Source: Eucommia ulmoides
Taxonomy: Eukaryota > Streptophyta > Magnoliopsida > Garryales > Eucommiaceae
Assembly: GCA_016647705.1 (NCBI GenBank)
Contig: CM028333.1
Span: 7,452,616 to 7,516,615 of the forward strand
Direction of reading: 5' to 3'
Length of the DNA: 64,000 nt
Below the pieces are notes generated by a model, which was not told the DNA's origin, ran no database searches, and saw nothing but the letters and a program-made list of their open reading frames with translations. The translations under genes were made by a program, and so were the position numbers. This document shows, in pieces, positions 22,148 through 34,812 of the stretch (within the stretch, counting starts at the first letter, position 1; each line of letters opens with the position of its first letter).

Positions 22148-23479
22148 AAGGGTTTATATCAAATATTTCGTGTCTATTACATTTATACCAAAATTCTCAG
22201 TCAATTCCGTTGACTGATTTTTGTTTAAGAAAATACTCTTATACCCTTCATTTCTATCAGATTTTATATAATTAAAAAAAAAAATTTAAATAAAATAACT
22301 AATTTATCCTCTTGTCTTTAGATTAGATTTTTCTAAAAAGAGTGTCGGTAGAGCTCGACAGCTCGTCGGAGGCGAGAGAAAGACCGAAGGCTCGACAACT
22401 CGTCGGAGGCGATACCCGAAACCCATTTCGCCGCCGATGACTTTCACAGACCCACACCATGCTCGCCGCCGGTGAAGCTTTGTTTTCGGCGTCGAACCCA
22501 TCTTGAATGGCGTTGGAGTATCTCAAGAAAGGGAGTTGCCCCAATTTCAGAGCCGTCGTCAACCCATTCTCCTCTGCCGCCTCTGGCTTCGCCGTCGTCT
22601 CACAGACACAGAAAGCGAATCTCAAATCCGACAGGCACTTCTTCTTCGTCGTACCAAGCGGTCCACCAAGCTCACGCCATGGCCGATTCGAGCTCTCGAA
22701 TTACTCGCCAATTAGGTCTACGAATCATGTGGGGCGGTCGCTTTTTTAAGAAATCGTCGATGGAGACATGGAAGACACAGAGAGAGCGACGAAGAGAGGG
22801 CAACGGCGATGGTGGGTTCCGATCACACAAAATCCCTACTTCTCTCCAAAAATCAGATCGGGCCTCCAACGAACGTATTACCCAAAGTTCTTTCCTAAGA
22901 GAGATTGGGGATGATTTCGATCAACGTCGTCCTTCATCGAAGCTGCATTGTTCACTGCGACGAACCCAAGGCCGTGTTCAAATTTGGATATCTTCTCGGC
23001 CACGCGATGGGTTTTCCACCTACTGTATCCATATAGATCTGCCTTTCCATTGGCATCCCAGGCCGATTATAAAATTTCAATGCTCACCGGTTAGGTTTCA
23101 CAATTTTGTTGCTTTCAAATTTGGGTACTTGAGAACGAAAGCTTCTTATCTTCCAATTCTCCGATGTACGCCACAGATACTCTCTCTCTCTCTGTATTCA
23201 CTTGGCCAAAAATGAAGAATTTTAAGAAATTCAATTAAAAAAAACTGTGATTGCAGAGGGTAGAGAAAGAAAGAGAGAGGTCGGAGGAGGAGAAGATGGA
23301 GATGGAGAGAAATGGGTTAGAGAATGGTGAAGACGTGTTCGACCATTGGAGATTACACATGAAATTCGAAGGTAAGGCTTTGGCTATGGCGGAAGATAAA
23401 CGAAACCCAGATTCAGAAATTAGAACGGTGTTGGAGATGGATTTGGCTATGGCAGCAGATGAGGACGGCAGCGGCAAAG
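22148..23479. mobile_element. Left part of a MULE-like element split by Athila
   Basis: AAGGGTTTATATCAAATATT at the left resembles the reversed sequence at 58212 (AAGGGTTTATAGCAAAGGAC), and both flank AT-rich sub-terminal DNA. The interior is GC-richer with several open frames of no recognisable family (22472-23215, 22507-22749, 23251-23490) and could be captured genic sequence. No target duplication was found, so the pairing of the two halves is a hypothesis. Confidence 0.35.
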
Positions 23480-23670
23480 TGATAGGTTGAAAATACATAT
23501 CTACTTCTAAACCGAATTTGTTAGTTTTTGAGTGTTTTATTGACGTTTTAATTGCGTTTTAGTTGTTTTTATGTAAATAAAGTGTAGGGACGTAAACAAA
23601 TGACAAATGAGGGAAACGGTGGGAAAACGGTAAAGAAAATATGAAAAAACAAGGTTTCAAGAACAGTAAA

Positions 23671-23875
23671 CCCACCTCCTAGGCGGTGAAGAATGCTGGA
23701 TGTGCTGAAAAATGAACAAGTTTCACCACCTAGGCAAATAAACCACTACTTAGGCGGAGAAACGTCAAAGAGTTGGAGTATGTTTAAATGATGCTCCATC
23801 GCCTAGGTGAAGAAAACCACCACCTAGGCGGTGAACCGTCAGAATGTTTGTGTGCCAATCCACCACCGAGGCGGT
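23671..23875. repeat. CCGCCTAGGCGG-type palindrome array in the 5' LTR
   Basis: About six intact or half copies of the palindrome CCGCCTAGGCGG (variants such as CACCTAGGCGG, CTTAGGCGG, CGCCTAGGTG) are spaced 20-50 bp apart, often followed by (A/T)GAA. The array lies about 55-260 bp upstream of the LTR TATA box. Confidence 0.75.
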
Positions 23876-23927
23876 CAGCTCTGCACAGACATAAAGATAT
23901 TTTTCGATCTTTTAGAAACCTTAGGCC

Positions 23928-23935
23928 TATAAATA
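23928..23935 (+). promoter_or_regulatory. TATA box of the Athila 5' LTR
   Basis: TATAAATA in the context GGCCTATAAATATCAC is conserved at the matching position of the 3' LTR (56843-56850). It would start U3-R transcription. Confidence 0.65.
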
Positions 23936-24389
23936 TCACTCTCCCACGTCTGAAACAGTTGTTGAATGTTCCTAACCCTAATATAGTGTTCTTTAGCCAT
24001 TCTTGAGAGATCAAAGAGGAGGTTCATCATTTGGACAAGGACGAAGCATTTGTGGAGCGATACTTAGCGACAGTGGACCGTTTCACTTTCAGATTTGATC
24101 GTTCTTCTCTTGTTTTTATCTTTGTAATTATTTTTCCTTATCTAATGATGTTGAATCACTCTTGTTTTGTATGTTGTATGGCTAGGATCATGTAGTATAT
24201 TAGATAAATATAATCTAGGTGTTATTGTAAATCATGTAAATGCTAGTTTGATTGAATATACGTTACTTTAATGGATGTTTGTCTAAATCCGATTGTGTTT
24301 ACCGTTATTCTTGATATTATACTTGTTATGACCTGGGAGGACGTTAAAACGTGTGCAATCCATGACGTTGGTTCAAGACACATGTGATG

Positions 24390-26392
24390 TGTCACAACCC
24401 ACCCCGGTTTTCCAACATTCGTGGGCTGGTGTGACAACAATACAACTCTTCCAAACAATGACTAACACCAATTAAAATATCTTACACAAAAAGAAAATAT
24501 TATTTACTATGGCCAACAAAAATACCCCTTTCCATTGGAACTTTCTTGATCTTACAACAATAGTACTAATTCATTTTTACTAACCAACATATACAACCAG
24601 AAGAAAAAAGAATCACTATCGAGATACTCCCCGCTACGGCCCTTCAGGAATCGACCTACTGCCAGTTGGGGACAAACGTTTCTCTACAGCACATGTGAGT
24701 GTACTGCCTTCTTAGTAATTTTAAAACATATTTTCAAAATAATAATACATTCGCAATATTTTTCTAAAAAGGATCAAGCGTAATTTTACGAATACCATAA
24801 TACAAACACCTTTTCTTTAAAATAAACAATTATATAATTATATATCTCTCCAATCCATTCAGTGTAAAACCATATCAATCATTATATGCAATAAATCACC
24901 AATATTAGTAAAAACACCTCATTTCAAGTTTACTTATCACCCACATACACACCGACTAAACCATAGTGATCGTTTTAACCTCACGATCGGGAGTTGCAAC
25001 GGTACCGTAACCATCTGTAGGATATACCTTCCTAGCGGACCTAACTGCGCAGATCACTGCCTACCGAACGTCTCCGGAGGCCAATAATTATAAGTCACCA
25101 ATTATATCAATCACCATAACAAATATTTATCCACCGGACCACCTTCCGGACATACCATAATATGAATCACCACCTGTCGGACCACTCTCCGGATATGACA
25201 TAAATTATGACATAGTCTAACCAACAACACAAATCAAGCAACAACACCATCGTCAATTCAATTACCGTCAACTATCAACAAAATTATTTATAATATCCTT
25301 CTTTTTAAAACCCTAACAATTTCACAGAAATTCTTTTTACCAACTCACACAAAACCTGCTCGATCCACCACATTTATAAAATCATGCAGTTTAAGTAAAC
25401 ATTTAGGTCGACGTATAGAAAAATAATTTTGTAAAAAAGCAGTAACTTACCTGAAAATTTGTACTTGCAATCTCCCCTGACTCCCAGCTACTAAGTCTCT
25501 GAAAATTGTGAACCTATTTGTGACAGGACCTAAGTTAATAGTGTAGCGAAAAATAACCTAATCGTGTGATGCAAACCCTACGTTTATTAACTTTCCAACC
25601 CCACATTTTGTCATTTGATATGTTAAGGCTATAAAACTAATTCAGTGAATCATAAAAACTAATAAGAGACGTTACTTACTTTAGAACGATTGTCAATTTT
25701 CTTTGAATTTTTCCTAGAATATGCTTCTGCTCCCCACCGCCTAAGCGGATATACATCGCCTAGGCAACCTGGCGATTTCTTGCTCTCTGTTGTTTTACCG
25801 CCTAAGCGATCACGCGATTTCTTGCTCTCTGTTCTTTCACCGCCTAAGCGATCCTCTACCGCCTAAGCGATCATGCGATTTCTGGCTCTCTGTTGTTTTA
25901 TAGCCTAAGCGATCTCCCACCGCCTAAGCGATCCTTGCTTCGTCCCTGACAGAACAGAACAGAACAGAACAGACCAGTCCTTTACCCCCTTCTCGTCACC
26001 AGCTCCGGCCCTTAGATTCTTCACTCCACTTCCACGATCAACCATCCCAAGTTTACAACTGATATTACCAACTTCATTCCCTTCACTCTAACTAAAACAC
26101 CCACTAAAACAACACCCCAAACCACTCGTTGCAACTCCAAACAACAAAAACAGAGCACAGACCTTCACACACACATACCTGCTTCCAAATGACCCCATAA
26201 CATGTCACACTTGCATACTCCTACAACCCGAACGACCCTCAACCCTAGGAAAACACCCTGAATCAGCACTAGTGATCTCCGGCAGCTTCTCCGATGGTTT
26301 CTTCTTCTCCTTCGCTTTTTTTTCTCTCTCTCTCTCTCTTTCTCTTGGTTGTTTCTTCCAGAATGATCGAAATCCATTCTTACCACGTTTAC

Positions 26393-26423
<31 letters not shown>

Positions 26424-26619
26424 ATTGAGGGTGCATGTGTGTTTGTGCCGAGAGCCATGCCGAGAGGAATGAGAGAGAGAGAGAGAGAGGAGGAGGGCAA
26501 CGTGGCATAGTTTTGCTCCACTAATCCATATATATATATATATGAAAATGAAAAAAAAAATGAGAAGTTTGGGGGGAGGAAAGAGTATTTTTTACGAAAG
26601 TTATCTTAGTTATTACATA

Positions 26620-26656
<37 letters not shown>

Positions 26657-26672
26657 AAATCAGGGTCTTACA
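24390..26672 (+). mobile_element. Solo LTR in the Athila 5' LTR
   Basis: The 2283-bp sequence starts TGTCACAACCCACCCCGG, ends GGGTCTTACA, and is flanked by a perfect 5-bp duplication TGATG (24385-24389, 26673-26677). There is no coding sequence between, so it is a single LTR left by recombination. It shares both ends and several internal phrases (GATCGTTTTAACCTCACGAT, AGTTGCAACGGTACCGTA) with the element at 27460. It holds TA and CA microsatellites near 26393-26420. Confidence 0.85.
25733..25945. repeat. ACCGCCTAAGCGATC motif cluster in the solo LTR
   Basis: At least six copies of CCGCCTAAGCG(G/A) or close variants alternate with TTTCTTGCTCTCTGTTGTTT-like spacers. The core is the same word as the palindrome array of the Athila LTRs, although the two LTR families are otherwise unrelated. 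Confidence 0.75.
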
Positions 26673-27097
26673 TGATGTGTTCGAAAAGACGTTCGAGGGG
26701 GACTTCAGCATCAACGCGAAGTCATATATTCGTTTGCTTGACACTCAGAAGAGAGAGTGAGCGAGTTGTAGATACAGAGATTGTCGGATAGGATAAACAC
26801 CATTATAACTAACTAAACGAAATCAAATATGTATCACATGAAAGAAATCAATACCTAGGTAATCAATATAGTTAGAACTAACCCTATAGTTATCATTTAT
26901 CTTAGTTGTAATTAAAATACAAATAATTCTTGAAAAGTCGAGATAATATAAGACTATGAAAATCACGATATTTAATTAAGTTACACGTCCCCAGTGAAAC
27001 GATATCCGATCTCACAATCACTATACTAAAACTTGACCTCGTGCGCTTGCGAATGAAGTCAATACGCGAGCAATTAAATCCTCAACGAACAAGTTTT

Positions 27098-27115
27098 TGG
27101 CTCCGTTACTGGGGA
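27098..27115 (+). other. Athila primer-binding site
   Basis: TGGCTCCGTTACTGGGGA follows the 5' LTR end by a few bases. It is a two-to-three-mismatch version of the TGGCGCCGTTGCCGGGGA sequence typical of Athila elements. Confidence 0.65.
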
Positions 27116-27918
27116 ATGGTATTTAACTTGGTTGATATTGTGACCAAGTGATTGAATATTAATTACGATAATTCTTTTGTTTTATTTTCATTCAATTCAT
27201 TTGTTTATTTGATTTATTTGTTGTGATTGAGCAGTGCATGCGGCGTAGTGAAAGGATACAAAAAAATAAAGAAAATCAAAAAGCTAAAATAGCCGGTGGG
27301 GAAGAAAATGTCCAGCAACCGCCGGTGCCGCAGGCACTCTAACCTCCGGAACCAGAGTGCCCTCAAAGAGTCCTTCGGGATTATTACAAACCATTGATGC
27401 TGGAGAATTTCTCAGGCATCCGGAGGCAACCTATTCAAGCTAACAACTTCAAACTTAAATGTCACACCCCACCCCGGACACCCTTCACTGTGGGGCCGGC
27501 GTGACGTCGACGTGACATCATCTGAACGTCAAACCAACTCATAGAACAACGATATACATACAACAATATACAATCATCTAAATATGCATATACAATTTTT
27601 CTATTATGGGGGCACACCCGTCCCCAAATATAAGAACAATAAAATAAATACCATGAACCTCTCACAGGATCACCCCAGACAGCTCATCTCAAAACCTACA
27701 CCCGACTCCATCGTAAAACTCTATCTAGCGCAAGTAGGGGACCGACTTCTATCTGCTTCACTTGCGAGTGTATTGCCTTCTTAATAAAAATATTTTAAAT
27801 GGATCAAGTATAAGTATATAAATATCACATATCGAACAATAATATAAATATCTCATAATATAAACATCTCACACCACAAGGGAAACTCATTTTTCCTGTC
27901 ACCACAAAATCAACGTCT

Positions 27919-27944
27919 ATATATATATATATATATATATATAT
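27919..27944. repeat. (TA)n microsatellite
   Basis: A pure AT dinucleotide run. Similar runs occur at 26393-26409, 26622-26652, 28637-28653 and 31129-31161, all inside the LTR sequences. Confidence 0.9.
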
Positions 27945-28254
27945 CACATCCCAATAAAGTGGTAAAAATCAACCAGAATATTCCAGCGAATCATATAGTA
28001 TAGTGAACTCAGAGCAATAAATATAAATACATATACCAATCCAGTATAAAATAATATATATAAAAGTACTTATCACAATCACCATATACGACAAAACACC
28101 ACATACGACACCACACCACACCACATCATACTACACCACATCACACCACATCACCTTACACTACATCACACCACACCTCGGCTAACCATGTGATCGTTTT
28201 AACCTCACGATCGAGAGTTGCAACGGTACCGTACCACCCGTAGAATATGCCTTC

Positions 28255-28402
28255 CTAGGGGGACATAACAACGCTCCGTTGGACTATACCAAGCGGGTAA
28301 ACAATGCTCCGCTGGACTATGCCAAGCGGGTGAAACAACGCTTTGCTAGACTATGTCAAGCAGGTGAACACTGCTCCACTAGACTATACCAAGCGGGTGA
28401 AT
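28255..28402. repeat. Short tandem repeat of about 36 bp
   Basis: AACGCTCCGTTGGACTATAC then CAAGCGGGTGAA recurs about four times with substitutions. It lies where the related solo LTR at 24390 has CCGGACCACC repeats. Confidence 0.75.
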
Positions 28403-29204
28403 CTCGAAACATCAATCTCCACCTCACCTCAACAACAACAACTCAATAGAAAATCAACGCTCTGCTGAAGCAGATAATATCAATAGTATCGTCAAATCAA
28501 TAACAACTATGCCCACAATCAACATCCACCCCTTTAGAAAAACAATGAAATTTATAATTTCAGAAACACCAAAAATACCGCTTGATCCATGTAAGTTAGA
28601 AAATTCATCCACTTTCAAGTAAACACATTTTTCCATCATATATATATATATATGAAAATAGATTTTTGCAAGAAGACAATATACTCACCTGATAATCCGC
28701 TCCGAAGACTTTTACTGACTATTCTCTATTGATATTTCAGTGCCTGCAAACCTAATAGTGATATGGCCTAAATTAATATTTTCTATACCAATAACGAAAT
28801 TATGCGATGCATGCCCTAAATTCCATAATTTTCTATTCTCCGCTTGTTATTATGAAATAGTACTATTTATTCATGTTAACGGTCTCAATATTTATTATTG
28901 TCATTTCGTCATTTTTTATGCAAACAATTAAATTTAACACGTATACCACATAAGCGTGCACGTCATATAAATCCCGCATCGTCTAAATTATATCATGTAA
29001 TTCAATAGGTAAAATTCTCACAATTCATTTATCACCAATTTATCTCATATAATTTAGCATGCCACAAATCACAACGATATACCAAATAATTTCAGGATTA
29101 CCCACGAGACAATTAACTACAATTAAATACATATATTAGTAGAGTTCGGAATTCTACCTCTTCCGAATTTTTCGTCGGCCGCGAAATTGGATTTATGTTT
29201 TTAG

Positions 29205-30124
29205 TAGGGGTGAGCACGGTTCGGTTCGGTGCGGTTTTCGCAATTTTTGGTCCCTGAACCGAGATCCTCGGTTTTCATATACTGAAAACCGCTCCCTGAC
29301 GGTTCGGTTTCTATGTGTGAAAAAAACCGTCCCTGCGGTTTATGACAGGATCGGTGCGGTTTCGGTTTTGGGCTGAAGAACAACAACACAATAACGAAAT
29401 CGAAACCCTAAACGAACGAAAACGAAAAACTAAAATTAACAGATTCATAAAACGATCGATGAAGATTACCTGAATGATTTGAAGGCCAAACCTGTGACAG
29501 CGGACAACGATTTGCGAAGGATCAGCCATGGTGGACGACGACGATCTCTGACACGGTGGAGGATGACCAAAGATCTGCAACGGCTAAGCATTGCCAACTA
29601 TCTGCAACGTTCAACAATGTTCTGGATTTTGGCGTGAAGACGAGCGATCTGTGATGGCGAACGAACGATCGTTTAGGATTGCGAATCTTGCAATTAGGGT
29701 TTCCATGGTACGATTAGGGCTGCGATGGTTCGATTAAGGTTGCGATGGTGCAGAAAATGTTGCGATTTAGGGTTGCGATCTGTTTTCGCGGCTGGGAACA
29801 AGAGGACGGTGTGGAAGTGGAAGGAGAGAACGATCGGGAGAGAAGCGATGAGGCGGCTACGCTAGGGTTCGTTCCTCTGGCTTGTGGAGTGTATAATGTA
29901 TATATATACAAACCCTAAAACGACGTCATTTTAGGGATCCCGGTTCGGCGCGGTTAAACCGCGGTTCATGTGTGCTAAACCCTGCAACCGAACCGGGGCT
30001 GCGGTTTTACTCCAAATAGTAACCGAACCAGGCGGTTTTTTCATCAGGGGTGGTTTTTTTTCGGTTTTTTTTCAGTCGGTTTTGTTCGGATTTTCGGTTC
30101 GTCGGTTTTTTTTGCACACCCCTA
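29205..30124. mobile_element. Non-autonomous hAT element
   Basis: The ends are TAGGGGTGAGCA and, reversed, TAGGGGTGTGCA. A perfect 8-bp duplication GTTTTTAG flanks the element (29197-29204, 30125-30132), diagnostic of the hAT superfamily. The 920-bp interior has repeated CGGTTCGGT-type words at both sides and a GC-richer centre with no transposase. Confidence 0.88.
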
Positions 30125-31116
30125 GTTTTTAGTGGGGGTGGTTTGTGCAATTTTGTCTTATTTTTCCTTTTTCTTTTTCTTTCTTTCTTCTTTCTTTTCC
30201 CGTTTCTCATTCTCTGCGTGTCTGCGTCTGTTCTGTTGCAGCCGCCGCCGCCGCCAAACCTCCGATCACGCCACCTTTATTTACTGCCTCTGCCGGCCGG
30301 CCATCCACAATCAATCACACACACATACACACCCCCAAACGCCAAACACACGTACCCATAGCAAACACACGCACCCACAACATCCTCTCTCTCTAACTCT
30401 TCACTCTCTCTCTGGCGATCACTGTACCCACACCCCTAGCACTGGACAACGCACACACACACCGACGATCCGTCAATGAATGGACAACACACATATACCC
30501 ACGAAATCGACAACGCCCACCGGCCAACGACATCTCTCTCTCTCTCTATCCTCCACTCCGACGACGACGACGACCATACCGACACACCTATCTAATCGAA
30601 CGGAACACACCCACACGCAACCCACAAGGTTGGCAACGATCATACACTGGACGAACGTCCACCGCCGACAACACCCATGCCGTTGAGCCAAATAACGACG
30701 ATCACACACATACAACGACGCCCATAACACATGCTCAGACAACGGAACAACATACACGCACATGAGTAAATTAGAAACAGAGCATACACATACTTACCGG
30801 AGTGATGACCATACCGTCAAAATACGATACCTACCACCGACCGAAACCCATCTCTCTATTCACTTTCCGTTTCGATTTCTTTTTAGCCAACCAACGACAA
30901 CCCCCAATCACCCTCAAACCAAGATGGCAACGTTAGACCACATAATAATACATACACACACTCACGCTGGACTGAATCACACCGCCGGCCGAACAACGAA
31001 CAACCGAAACCCACACCGGTGGACCTCCCTCTCTTTCTCTCTCTCTCTCCCTTTTTCTCATCGCTTCTCGATTCTTCTTCTCTTATCCCGAGATGTGCCG
31101 ATATGTATGAATATAT

Positions 31117-31161
<45 letters not shown>

Positions 31162-31164
<3 letters not shown>

Positions 31165-32119
31165 AAAAAGTATAATTTAGACCCTCTAACTATTGACGCA
31201 TTTGGTAGACCCTCTAAGTTTAGGCGTTTCATTTCAAACCCTCTACGTATTGAAATGACTTTAATTGGTCCCTCTGTTAGAGATTTGGTTAAAACTAACA
31301 GAATCTCAAGGGTAAAATGGTCTTTTCACATTTTTTAAATTTTTTAATCATTTTTAATATAATATATTTATTTTATTTTATTGTATTTATCTCTCTTCCT
31401 CCCCTTCCTCTCTCTCTCTCTTTCTCCCTCATTCCCTCTCCCTCTCTCTCTTTTCCTCTTCCCGCCACCTCTTTCTCCCTCCTGCCACTTCCCTCTCCCT
31501 CTCCCTTCCTCCCCATCACCCGGGGTGTTTTCACCCCATGTTGCAGGGGGTGACACCCCCTATTGTAAGGGGTGATTCCACCCCCTGTTTAGGAGGTGGA
31601 ACTCACCCCTGGAACAGGGGTTGGCACCCCCTATTACGAGGGTGTTTTCACCCCCTGTTTTAGGGAGTGAAACCACCCCCCAGAACAGGGGGTAGAATCC
31701 CCCATTACGGGGGTGGCACCCCCTGTTGCAGGAGGCGATTCCACCCCTGTAACAGGGGGTGTTGCAGAGGGTGTTTTCACCCTCTGTTTCAGGGGGTGAA
31801 ACCACCCCCTATTACGAGGGAAGGAGGGAGAGGGAGATGGAGATGGCAGGAAGAATGAAAGAGGGAGAGGGAGGTGGTGGGGAGGGAGAGACAGAAATAA
31901 AAAAAAAACAAATATATTATATTAAAAATGATTAAAAAAAAATTAAAATGTGAAAAGACTATTTTGCCTCTGAGATTCTGTTAGTTTTAACAGAATCTCT
32001 AACGGATTGACTAATTAAAGCCGTTTCGATACGTAGAGGGTTTGAAATAAAACGCCTAAACTTAGAGGGGTCACTTAGAAATGCATCAATAGTTAGAAGG
32101 TCTATATTGTACTTTTCCC
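31162..32119. mobile_element. Foldback MULE related to the Pack-MULE at 10348
   Basis: GGGAAAAAGTATAATTTAGA at the left matches the reversed right end GGGAAAAGTACAATATAGAC, and the inverted repeats extend about 200 bp (CTAACAGAATCTCA and its complement). The insertion lies in a TA run, so the 9-bp duplication cannot be fixed. The centre contains CT/GA tracts and a dense array of GC palindromes (31518-31815). It is non-coding. Confidence 0.8.
31518..31815. repeat. Array of CACCCCCTGTT.CAGGGGGTG palindromes
   Basis: About a dozen imperfect palindromes of the form (T)CACCCC(C)TNTTNCAGGGGGTG are packed head to tail with spacers of a few bases. Similar but fewer units lie at 10645-10750 and 11490-11550 in the Pack-MULE. 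Confidence 0.75.
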
Positions 32120-33990
32120 TATATATAAATATATATTTATGTGTGACAAATAGCCGGCAAAGTGGCCGGCTCTCTTTTCTCCGATTCCTTCACTGCCTCT
32201 CTCTCTATATATAAATATTAAATTTACACAAACCTTCATTTACTTTAGTTAAGATATTAATTAAACCAATTTCTAACTTTTAATGTTTTAAAAAAATTAC
32301 GATTTGACCTCTCAAATTTTAAGTTAAATAATCAATAATACCATCAACCCCGTTATTTCTAAAATATTTTAAAACGCTACTTAAATTATGTGTATGTCAA
32401 AAATCAGAGTCTTACATTAAGCCTGCCCTAATTAATATGGTACAACAGAACCAGTACGGTGGAAATCTGCACGAGGATCCCAATGTACATTTGGCTACTT
32501 TTCTGGAGATTTGTGATATAGTGAAGATTAATGGTGTTGCGGAGGATGTAATCTGGTTGCGATTATTTCCATTCTCACTTCGTGATAAAGCACAAGGTTG
32601 GTTTTTATCTATTCAGCTGGGAAGCATTAACACTTTGGAGGACCTTGGTCAAAGGTTCCTCACTAAGTTCTTTCCGCCTTCAAAGACTTCTCAACTCCGT
32701 GGTAAGATTATGCAGTTTCGCCAAAGAGATTATGAGTCGTTGTTTGAAGCATGGGAAAGGTTCAAAGACTTATTGCGAAGGTGCCCTCAACACGAGTATT
32801 AAGATTGGTTTTAAATCCAACTCTTTTACAACGGGTTGGACGACCAAACAAGAACTATTGTTGATGCTGCCTTGGAAGATCGTTGCTATCTAAAACCCCG
32901 ACTGAAAAAAATACATTATTAGAAGAAATGGCGGACAATAACTACCAGTGGCCAAAAGAGAGGAACACGGGGAGAAGGGTCTCTTCTATTCAAGAGTCTG
33001 ATCATTTCGCAACCTCATCGGCCCAAGTGTCAAGACTCTCTGAACAATTGGGTGCCCTTTCAACTAAAGATGTGCCATCAAGTCGTGAAGCGGAGAATGT
33101 AGCAAGTTGTTCTCAAACCGGATTGGATAATGAGTTTAAGGAATGTTACTTTCTGAACAATCGAGCCAATACTTTCAGGCCCGCCACCAACATTTCAACT
33201 CACTACAATCTTGGTCTTCGCAACCATGAAAACTTTTCGTATGCGAATAACTAGAACTCATTGCGCCCACCTCCTGGATATGGAAACCAAACTCAGGGAT
33301 ATCCGATGCAACCCAACCGTCAAATGCAATAACCTCTGATGCATAATCCATAATCAAACTTGGATGAAGTATTGGGTTCTTTCATGAAGGAGACTCAGAC
33401 TATTATGCGTGAGACGCACAACCGGCTGAACAAGCATGAAACACGGCTTGACTCGATTGATACAACATGTACAAACACCAATGCCACGGTGAAATCATTG
33501 GAAACACAAATCGTACAACTTGCTAGAACCATCCAAGAGCAAACTACGGGGAAGTTTCCAAGCAATACGGAAACCAACCCGAGAGAATGCAAGGTAATAA
33601 AGTTGAGAAGTGGAAAAAAGGTGGAGACAAGCAAGCCAACGGAAGATGAGCCGAGGGTAAGTCATGAGTTTCAACATGATGAATCAAGAACAATTGTGGA
33701 GGATGAAGTTGAAGAGAAAGTCGAGGAGATAAAAGATAAGCTGAATGAAGACAAAAAGGAGGACAAAAATGAGGAGAAGAAAAAAGAGAAAATCGAGGAG
33801 AGAAAAAGAGATGAAAGGGTGATGCCGGGACGAGTAACATTTTCGGATAATCCACCAATTCTAGCTACGCCGTTGCCATATCCCCAAAGATTTCAAAAGA
33901 AAAAGTTGGATTCACAATTTGATTTTTTTTTTTTTTGAAATCTTCAAGAAAATTCATATCAACATTCCTTTTGCGGATGCATTAGAGTAA

Positions 33991-34812
33991 ATGCCCAACT
34001 ACGACAAGTTCTTGAAAGATATCATGACAAAGAAGAAGAAGTTGGAGGAGTACGAAATGGTAAAGATGATGGAGGAATGTAGTGCAATACTACAAAGGAA
34101 GTTGCCTACAAAATTGAAGGATCCGGGTAGTTTCACAATTCCATGTACTATCGGGAAATCTCATTTCGACAAGGCTCTTTGTAATATTAGGGCAAGTATT
34201 AATTTGATGCCCTCTTCCGTTTACCGGAAGTTGGGGCTTGGGAGTGCAAAGCCGACCACGATTTTTCTCCGAATGGAAGACCGTTTGGTAACCTATCTAA
34301 AGGGAATCATTAAGGATGTGTTGATAAAGGTGGACAAATTCATCTTTCCGGTGAATTTTGTTGTGTTAGAAATGGATGAGGATAGGGAGATCCCGATCAT
34401 CCTTAGAAGACTTTTTCTTGCAATGGAAAAAGCCTTAATAGACGTGCATAATGATAATCTTACGTCGAGAGTGAATGATGAAAAGATAAAGTTTAATATT
34501 TTCAAAACAATGAACTTTCTGGACGAACTTCCCAAATGCAATCGAGTTGATGTTGTGGACTCTTGCGTGAGAGAATTCTTTCTTGCAAATACGGAGACGG
34601 ATTCATTAGAGCATACTCTCACAAATTCCTTGTTTATGGGGGATCTTAGTGAGAATGGCTCTATCACGGAACTTGAAGTTGTAGACTACGTGCTGACTTT
34701 GGATGCTCAATCTAAAGACGTAGAGGATCTTATTCATGTGGCGATGATTGAAGAAGTTGTAAACTTTCCCAAAGAATTAAATCTGTCTCACGGTGAATTA
34801 ATACTCAAATAA
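33991..34812 (+). pseudogene. pol: Athila protease region
   Basis: This open frame of 273 aa contains the aspartic protease of the element: KDPGSFTIPCTIG, then a site NIRASINLMPSSVYRKLGLG where active Athila elements have an Asp-containing DLGASINLMP-type motif. The catalytic Asp is therefore replaced here. A stop precedes the frame and another ends it at 34810-34812, separating it from the reverse transcriptase. Confidence 0.75.

Larger units (their letters stand above)
23480..27091 (+). repeat. Athila 5' LTR, interrupted by a solo LTR
   Basis: The sequence matches 56322-57803 in order, with an inserted 2283-bp LTR at 24390-26672. Without it this LTR is about 1.3 kb. It lacks a segment of about 95 bp present in the 3' LTR at about 57243-57340. 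Many point differences separate the two LTRs, so the element is old. Confidence 0.85.
27460..32416 (+). mobile_element. Long solo LTR in Athila gag, with nested insertions
   Basis: It begins TGTCACACCCCACCCCGG and ends CAGAGTCTTACA, the same ends as the solo LTR at 24390. Flanks are TTAAA (27455-27459) and TTAAG (32417-32421), a 5-bp duplication with one change. It contains a hAT element (29205-30124) and a foldback MULE (31162-32119); after removing these about 3.1 kb remain. Many frames rich in Thr, His and Pro at 30145-30760 are simple-sequence artefacts. Confidence 0.75.
27238..33938 (+). pseudogene. gag: Athila gag, broken
   Basis: The frame opens with MRRSERIQKNKENQK at 27238, passes one stop near 27340, and is cut at 27459 by a long LTR inserted up to 32416. 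It resumes with a gag core (HLATFLEICDIVKI, LFPFSLRDKAQGWF, LTKFFPPSKTSQLR, EAWERFKDLLRRCPQ) ending at 32802, and continues in pieces at 32883-33254 and 33360-33938 through the acidic and lysine-rich linker. The insertion site is exactly in frame. The capsid core is recognisable as retrotransposon gag. Multiple stops and frameshifts make it non-functional. Confidence 0.85.

Noticed and set aside
22472..23215. A 247-aa plus-strand frame upstream of TNO1.
   Set aside because: I recognise no domain, composition is uneven, and it sits between a MULE-like end and an LTR. It may be captured gene sequence but not a supported gene.
30050..31175. Frames rich in Thr, His, Pro and Ser with TH repeats.
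   Set aside because: They come from CACACA and CTCTCT simple sequence within a long LTR.
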